16,599 nt of DNA from Alectoria sarmentosa (Eukaryota > Ascomycota > Lecanoromycetes > Lecanorales > Parmeliaceae), in assembly GCA_009733775.1 (NCBI GenBank), contig WOGZ01000535.1:1-16599 (forward strand), written 5' to 3'. Every line of letters begins with the position of its first letter. The stretch's first letter is position 1. A model generated the notes under the pieces. It made no database searches. It was not told the DNA's origin and worked only from the letters and a program-made list of their open reading frames with translations. The translations under genes were made by a program, and so were the position numbers. Shown piece by piece: positions 9,466 through 16,599 of the stretch.

Positions 9466-9989
9466 ATTAGGGGAAGATGATGTTGTTGTTTGGATGGTAA
9501 AGGAAGTGCAGAAAAGAAATGTAGCCGAGGAGGAAGTGGGCTACTTAGCGTACGCTTGTGTTGAAGCGTGGGCTCGACCCGTCGTCTTGAGTATTAAGGA
9601 CCTTATGATGAGGAGCAAAGGACTATGTAAAGCTGTGAAACTCAAGACATGTATTCTAACCTACTGGCCTTGACGTAGGGATTCTTTATGAGACTCTTTG
9701 GCTTGTCTGTAAGTTAATACAGATGACGAATGTTGCCCGAAAAGTCGAGCTGGACTAATGTCATCCTCTTGGCGATTGTCGTGAATTGCGTTCAGGAGAA
9801 GTAAAATATTGAGTCCTATGTATTCAAGCGTCGTGGTGTCAAAGAGTCACCGATAATGAAGAATCATTTTCACCGAGCGCCCACTGAGACTGGTGAGCCC
9901 TAAGAGATACCTTACGGGCGGGCCTGCAAATGCGCACACTGTATGGGTTTGGTGCTAATACGATGTAAAGTTCTTAACACCGTTATTTA
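9466..9989. other. Gene-free flank of ordinary base composition
   Basis: I see no gene here. It should include the promoter of the F-box-like gene on -. One + frame (9392-9673) mostly overlaps that gene on the opposite strand and has no family features. The composition stays ordinary until about 9970, then falls quickly. Confidence 0.55.
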
Positions 9990-10359
9990 TACTCACAACA
10001 GTTGAAATCACAATCCGACCTCAAACCGTCATTTATCAGAATCGATTATTTGCTCTGACACCGTTAAAATCTTAAAAATCGTTTAAAAACCGTAACCTGT
10101 ATAAGCAAGTTTAACAAAAAAGATTTTTTTTCGCTTAATTTCTTCGACCTGAATGAAATTATCATGAAAATAATATTAGGCTATGCGTAATATAATGTGT
10201 ATGTGTGTGTGATTCTTACATCGAAGGAGCGTTCTCATAATCTTATAAACTATAATAAATTTAATTTTATTCGATCTTTATAAGTCATGTTCGATATTAA
10301 ATACATTATATTTATGAAATTAATTCGTCTCATTTAAAAGAAAAGAAAGATAATTTTTA

Positions 10360-10403
10360 AAATGCTCTCAAAATGTTTTTTAAATGCTTTCAAAATGTTT
10401 TAA
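10360..10403. repeat. 22-bp tandem duplication in the AT-rich block
   Basis: Copy 1 is 10360-10381 and copy 2 is 10382-10403, sharing AAATGCTYTCAAAATGTTTT. They differ by one C/T change (CTCTC against CTTTC) and at the last two bases. The C/T difference fits the C-to-T decay suggested for the block. Confidence 0.8.
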
Positions 10404-13400
10404 AATTAAATAAATAGTTTTTAAAGTTGCAATTACAATATCGTCTCGATATTAGAAAATCATTTTTAATTAATTATTTTAAAGTGTTGAATTTTGCGTT
10501 TGACATTTTAAGATAATAAGATATCGCTTTTTATATGATAATAATATTTTTTTTATTACTATATGAGTGAGTTTCTCTTTATCGAATTTATGTTCGAACT
10601 TTTTTTTAATAATTTGAGAAAATGATCGCGATTGTTTGAATTAAAGGAATTTTGATTCGTTAAAAGATCGTTTTATTATTCTTTTCGTTTAAGATAAATA
10701 ATAATAAAATTAATTATTGATATGTCGTAAATTTTAGCGTTAGCGGGTTGAATGAATTTATTATCGAATAATGATTCTCTATTGATTCATCTCAAAGTTT
10801 ATAAAAATTCACATTTCTCGCGAGGTTTTTATTTATTATTTATTAATATGAGTTCAAAATTCGTTATGATCTTTTCACATTGTGAGATGTTTTTCTCGTA
10901 TCGAATGAATAAAATCGAATATGTTATTTTTCGTGTTTTTGTTATCATCATTTGAGCGATGAAGGCGTAAATATCGATTATGTATTTTTTAAGAACTCAA
11001 TCGATGTAATCGATGTAATTTGTTATTAAATTGAAATAAATTTTGTTATCGAATTGCTTATCGAACATTGCGATGTGTTATTTTTTAAAATTCGCGTCTC
11101 GTAAAAATGCGATAATAAGAAATTATATTTGATTCGAATTTTCGATATGAAATCGTTTTATGTGATTCGAGATGAGTGCGAAATAATTTTTATCGTATAT
11201 TCGAAATAATACGTCTCATAATTTTCTTATAATGTCGCATTCGTTTTTTTATACTTAATAATATTTGATATAATGATTAATTATTTTCGAATATATTTTT
11301 ATTTATATTCGACGTTGAATGTGATTTAAATATTTGCGATTTATTTTTAAAAGGTTGAAAATCGTTGATTTTTTTGATGTTAATGTCGCGTATTTTTTGA
11401 TTGTTTATATTATATTTAAAAAATGAATAATGTTTAATGTTCGAAAAATGTTTGAAAATCGTGAAGTTTTTATATTTCATTTTTATCTTTTCGCCTTACG
11501 AAGTGTGATTAAAAACAAAAATTGAGATTTTATGAAATTGATGTACGAGATTAAGGGAATTGAAATGTTTAAGCGCTTTTAATCACGAATAAATAATTAA
11601 AAAAAGTTTGTGATTGAATTATGTTGAAAATGAGAAGATAAAAATCGCGTCAAGTTGTAATTATTAATGAAAAAATTAAAGTATATCGAAAAAAGATGAG
11701 ATTGATTTTTGTGTTTATTTGAAATAAAATATATAATGTTTATCGATCTCGCAAACTCGATGATCTATTATTTTTAATACGAATGAATTTTTATTATGCG
11801 ATTTATAAATTAATGAAATTATCAAAGTTTAACGTTCTTGAAAACGTTTAACGTTTATGTTTTTATTATATATTTTATTATTTATATTGCTCGATCCGAT
11901 TTTGTGAATATTTTTTTAATATTAATAATGCGATTATCTTATGTGATTCGTTTTTTTTTTCTCGAATAAAAAACATTATTTGATAATATGTTTTCGAATT
12001 TGATGATTTTCTTCGTAAATATAATTAAGCGTATCGATTATATCATATATATATAAAAGATCTTTTAATGTTATTTTGATTCATAATTGTGTTATTATTA
12101 AGCTTATAACTTTTTGCATTTTTATATAAAAATTCATAATCGAATGATATGATTTTAAAACGTGTTTACGAAATTCGCATTCAGAGCTTTTCACGCATGT
12201 TTATTAATCAATTTCTCAATTTTCATTGATTAATCTTTTGATGCGTTATTTGATCACTAAAAGTAAATATTATTAATTATTTTAAACGTTTTATTATTGC
12301 GACGCTTTCTTGATTAATTGATCAATTATTTCATTATTTAAAACATTTTTATATACAATTATTCAGCGTAAAATAATGAATATTTTGTTTTCTTTGAATT
12401 TCGCAAATTTGATAATAATTTTTTAAAGAATATATTGCCCCGATTGTTTTTGAGAATCGACGATAAATTTTATAATCGCTTGATTATTTATTTAAATAAT
12501 AAATATTGATGAATTAATATCAATTGCGATTTGACAAATTATATCGATTTTTTTTAATTTTTTAAAATATATTATGAAATGATCATTATCGTTCAAATAT
12601 CGTTTTTGTATTATGTCGATTTGAAAGACATATGTTAAAGCATCGATTTTCTCGTTTATCTCATTTTCGTTCGTATATACGTATAAAATACGATGATTAA
12701 TTGTGATTTTTATAAAGTGTTTCGCAATAAACTCTTTTTTGTTTTTGCAAATCTTTATTTTCGAGAACTTTCATTATGATAACATTATATATAAAACCCT
12801 TTATTTTATTTTATCTTAAAATCATCGTCGATTTGTCAAGTTTTCGATTATTTTTAAAAAATTTTTGAATCGTGCACGTTTTGTGATCAACTTTTATTTT
12901 TCGATGATATTTTTAATCGATCGTATTATTTCGTAATTTAAATTCGTTTATAATTTAAATATTATCTTTGCGATGATTTTCTTTAAAATTACTCGAATTG
13001 AAAACATATGACATTTCACATTTAAAGCGATTTTTAAAACATTTTTGAATTCTTTTAATATAATGTATATCGCTTTTTTTTAAATAATTTTGAACATTTA
13101 TAAGATCTTCTTTTCTTTAAATTTATAATCTTTAATAAATAATGTGTATCAAATAATGTATTCGAAGAGTAATATGAAAAAAATCATGTTTTGATATAAT
13201 TTTCGCAGCTTTTTATAAGAGATTCCTTAAATTGAACCTACGCAACATATCAAATCGTTGAATTTTGTGACGACTTTTATCTTTAATAATTATATATGAT
13301 TTATTTATTTTAATTTAAAATCGAATTTTATTCTCAATAATCTTGCGGATTTTTTTGATATGATTTTATAAATATTTAAATCGAATATCGCTTGCAAATT

Positions 13401-15216
13401 GTTCTCTTTTGACGTTTTCATTATTCGTTTATTAAATCAAAAATGTATTAATTTATATTTATTTATTTCGAATTTCGAGACATAAATCATCGTTTAGCGT
13501 TGAATTTCGATATATATTGTTTATAAAGTCTTATAGTTCGTTTATGCTGTGAGTTCTTTTATTAAAATATTAACGTCGTCGATATATGTTGAAATTAAAT
13601 GATCTTTTTTTTTATATAATTTTATTATATCAACGTTATAAAAAAGATATAAAATAAGGGAGATTGGGAATTTTTAAAAAATTTCAATTTTTATCTCGTA
13701 TTTAAGAGACTCGTCTTCGAGCATAACGATAACAATCAATCAATTTTTTAAAAAGTTTTAAATTCAACGTGTGACTTTTTCATTTATGTTTTTTTTTTTT
13801 AAATTGTGTAACAACTTAAAATAAAAAACGTTATTAAAGACATTTTTGACGTTTAACATTAGCAATAAAACGATTTAATTATTTTTCGATTTTCACGCTT
13901 TATAAACTTTTTTTAATATTATATAAATGATATTTTCGATCAAGAAAAGCTTACGTCCGTTCGTATATTTTTTAAAAAAAAATTGATATTTCTTTATTAA
14001 ATAATTGAGTCTCATAATTATAATTTTTTCAAATTTCTTTTTCAATGTGTTAAGAAAAATGATCGATCGATACGATTTTAATTAAATGTAATTCTTTTCG
14101 TCGAGATTTTTAGGTTTTTTAAACACAATTGTTTTAAAATAACGAAAATGTTTAAAATAATAATTATGTTCGATGTAAACGTTATAAATGTTTTTTAATT
14201 AAATTTTTATGCGGTTTAAAGTTATTTGCAAGATTCGAAAAATCAAATCATCGTTTTTTATAACTTTATTTGAATAATTTATCATTATAATTTTTTGAAT
14301 TTTACGTTTAATAATAATCGAGAATTTTTTCGAGAATGAATATTTATATTTTTTTATATTATTTAAATTCGCTTATCGTGTTTGTAAAAAGAAATTATTT
14401 TTAAATAACGTTTGTTTTTCGACGATTTTAATAATCATATTATTTGATCTCGCGAATTCAAAAATGAATAATGATGATTTGATTCATTCACTTTTGATTT
14501 GTTTGTTTAAATTTTAAAGTTTTTGATTATTATCGCATTTGTTTACATATTATCTTTATCATTTCGTTCGCTTATTTTTTAAAAATCTTTTTTTGATGTT
14601 TTGAATTTAATTAAATATTATTTTATTCTTGCGAGAGCGAGTTTATTATTATTTTTTATTCAATTTTCGAATTTTTTTAATAATTTTCTTTGACTTTAAA
14701 TTTATTTTTGATTTCGATTTGAAATATATTTTATTGATAAAAATAATATTGATAACGACGTTATAAAAAATTATGATTAATTGATTTATTTAATAATTTA
14801 GATTTTTTTTTATTGAAATTGAGATTAAATTTGTGAGTAATTTCAAATTCAATTCTTTTAAAAAGTTTATTATTTTAAATTTTTTTCAATTGCGAATTTC
14901 TTTTTGAAATTGAAAAATTAAATTTCGTTTCAACATTATAAAAAGGATTTCGTGATCGAAATCGAAGTTTTTTTTTGAGTAATATCGCATTTTATCATTA
15001 TATCGACGATGTTTATTATTGCGAGTGTGAAATTTATAATAATCGCTTCACTGTGCTTTTTGAACTTAAACGTTTACATTTCTTTTAATATTAATAATTA
15101 AAGTTTTATAATGTTCATGATATCGATCATAATGTCTATCTTCGCGTGTTGATGCTTTTTTAATTTTATTCACAATGAATAATGTAAATTAAAATCATTT
15201 ATAATAAAATGTTTAT

Positions 15217-15237
15217 CGATCGCATTTTTTGCGATCG
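15217..15237. repeat. Perfect 8-bp stem hairpin with T5 loop
   Basis: CGATCGCA (15217-15224), five T (15225-15229), then TGCGATCG (15230-15237). The arms are exactly complementary and GC-rich for this block. It could be a terminator-like hairpin, a transposon remnant or chance. Confidence 0.75.
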
Positions 15238-15583
15238 CAATTCGAAAAACGTCAAAAAATGAAATTTTCGAATATGATTTTATTATATCGATTTTGTTTT
15301 TTTGAAAATATGTTTTGAATTTTTGAGAGGGGAAAGCGTTATAAATATTATAAATATATAAGATTTTCTATTTCTTTTTTTGAGGCTTAATTATGATGAT
15401 TATTATATCTTCGTTATATATTTTAAAATATTAACGATTTATGAATATTTTAATGTTAACATATATGCAAATTTTAATTAACGTGTCTTTTATTAAAATT
15501 AGTATAAAGTTATATTATATAAATGTATTGAATAAGACAACTAAGTGAAAAGAAAGTATATATATAAAAAGAAAGCATCTATA

Positions 15584-15635
15584 TAAAAATAAATGTCTTT
15601 ATTAAATCACATTAAGTTCAATCGAGTAATGTTAA
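15584..15635 (+). repeat. Dispersed direct repeat, copy A
   Basis: Matches 16395-16449. The core at 15615-15632 (AGTTCAATCGAGTAATGT) is 17 of 18 identical to the other copy, and the flanks (TCTTT..AAATCA) also match with small gaps. The copies are 812 bases apart in the same orientation. Confidence 0.5.
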
Positions 15636-16394
15636 AAAAATGTAATGTTAAAGAAAAATTAGTTTTATTAAAAATGTAAAATACGTTTATAACATTATTT
15701 CTCTCTCTCAAAAAGCGATGTTTCAACGTTATAAAAATCGAAGAAGTGTGCTTATAATTTGCCTTATGTCTTTAAAACATTTAATTAATAATTATTTTTA
15801 ATTAAAGAAAGCTAACGATAATAGTGATAATAACATATCGTAAAAAATTCATTTATAGCATCGTCGATGTTATAATGTTTTGTCGTTTTAAACGTTTAAA
15901 AATAACGTAATTTAATGAAGAATTAACGTTATAATCGCCGTCGAAGCATTTAAATGTTTAATGTCATTTAATAATTCATATTTCGAACGGAGAAAGAATC
16001 GCAGAAATCAAACGATATGATTAAATGAAATCTTTCAAATCAAATCGAGCCGCAGACGTTAAACCTTATTTAAAATTCATATATATTTTGATGATGCCTT
16101 AAATTTTTTTTTTATGAGTTATTATATATGTGATATCGAATAAAATTAGTGATAACGATAACGAGGTTTTAAGACGACGTTAAGAGGCTTCGAAAAATGT
16201 TCATAATGTGAATAACGAAAGCCGCGTGTTCGTTTGGACCTTGAATCAACACGTCGTTATCATCGATATCGATCGATTTTGTCGTTGAAAAAATGATGTG
16301 AAAACGCACGCATAATAATCGAAAGTTGCATATAATCGTCGTCGTTTATTATAACAATAACAATTATAAGAAAGAAAAAAAAAAGAGAAAAAGT

Positions 16395-16449
16395 AAATAA
16401 TAAAATCTTTTTATAAATCAATCGCTAGTTCAATCGAATAATGTCTAAA
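16395..16449 (+). repeat. Dispersed direct repeat, copy B
   Basis: Partner of 15584-15635; the core is at 16427-16444. A purine-rich stretch lies upstream of both copies. Possible ends of a decayed mobile element, but no target-site duplication or coding remnant was found between them. Confidence 0.5.
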
Positions 16450-16599
16450 TTTTTTATTTTGACTTATTTGAATATCTTTTATAAAAGTCTTTCATTACGT
16501 TTTTTGCATTATTAAATTCATTTTCGTTAATATTATATCAATTGAGATCTTTATCGACGTTTTTTTATTTAATTTTATATTTAAAACGATTTCATAATC

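Larger units (their letters stand above)
9990..16599. other. AT-rich block without supportable genes
   Basis: About 6.6 kb that runs to the edge of the window. In a counted sample (11101-11400) there are 95 A, 138 T, 44 G and 23 C, or 78% AT. Open frames are short: the longest, 67 codons at 10752-10955 (+) and 11277-11480 (-), are low-complexity and unlike known proteins. Cytosines are strongly concentrated in CpG. It is probably a decayed transposon-rich isochore, but I recognise no intact element, terminal repeat pair or transposase. The composition and base-pair context differ from typical RIP. Confidence 0.85.

Noticed and set aside
10752..11480. 67-codon open frames at 10752-10955 (+) and 11277-11480 (-)
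   Set aside because: Both are Phe/Ile/Asn/Lys-rich low-complexity translations expected by chance from AT-rich DNA.
14160..14250. Possible LCGLK..AR match to a copia-type reverse transcriptase motif
   Set aside because: A stop interrupts the reading, the spacing to the YIDD motif is wrong, and the changes needed are not C-to-T only.
9990..16599. Mitochondrial origin of the AT-rich block
   Set aside because: No mitochondrial genes, tRNAs or GC clusters were recognised, and the block passes without a clear join into nuclear-type genic DNA; an assembly error cannot be fully excluded.

Overview
The window looks like nuclear DNA of a filamentous ascomycete (Pezizomycotina). Evidence: short spliceosomal introns of about 50-100 nt with CTRAY-like branch sites 10-20 nt before the acceptor, protein families typical of that group (a two-part ArAE/'Brefeldin A sensitivity-related' transporter, a DUF3824 protein, an F-box-like LPGEIR..IYEHLL protein), and a sharp change from gene-bearing DNA of ordinary composition to a very AT-rich block. 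I cannot name the species.

Layout. 1-376: upstream region with a weak CCAAT/TATA-like promoter and a short upstream ORF whose stop overlaps the first gene's start. 377-4004 (+): seven-exon gene for a putative aromatic-acid-exporter-like membrane protein (1026 aa after splicing by eye). 4005-4692: gap between convergent genes, with a 2 x 64 bp tandem duplication. 4693-7957 (-): three-exon gene for a 1047 aa charged, low-complexity DUF3824 protein. 7958-8385: its leader/promoter, with an 11-bp tandem repeat. 8386-9465 (-): intronless F-box-like gene. 9466 to about 9990: gene-free DNA of ordinary composition. About 9990-16599: 6.6 kb AT-rich block with no supportable gene.

The three genes show no obvious shared pathway; this is an ordinary fungal neighbourhood, not a cluster. 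Splice sites were read by eye and chosen because they keep frame and join recognisable family segments; both spliced lengths divide by three.

The most unusual signal is in the AT-rich block. In a hand-counted 300-nt sample (11101-11400), 18 of 23 cytosines lie in CpG, T exceeds A and G exceeds C on the + strand, and the two standard RIP indices do not look RIP-like despite about 78% AT. The second is a perfectly conserved 18-residue protein repeat in the DUF3824 gene whose two DNA copies differ at 11 of 18 codons, all synonymously. I found no convincing undescribed multi-gene system, and no tRNA, rRNA or CRISPR array.
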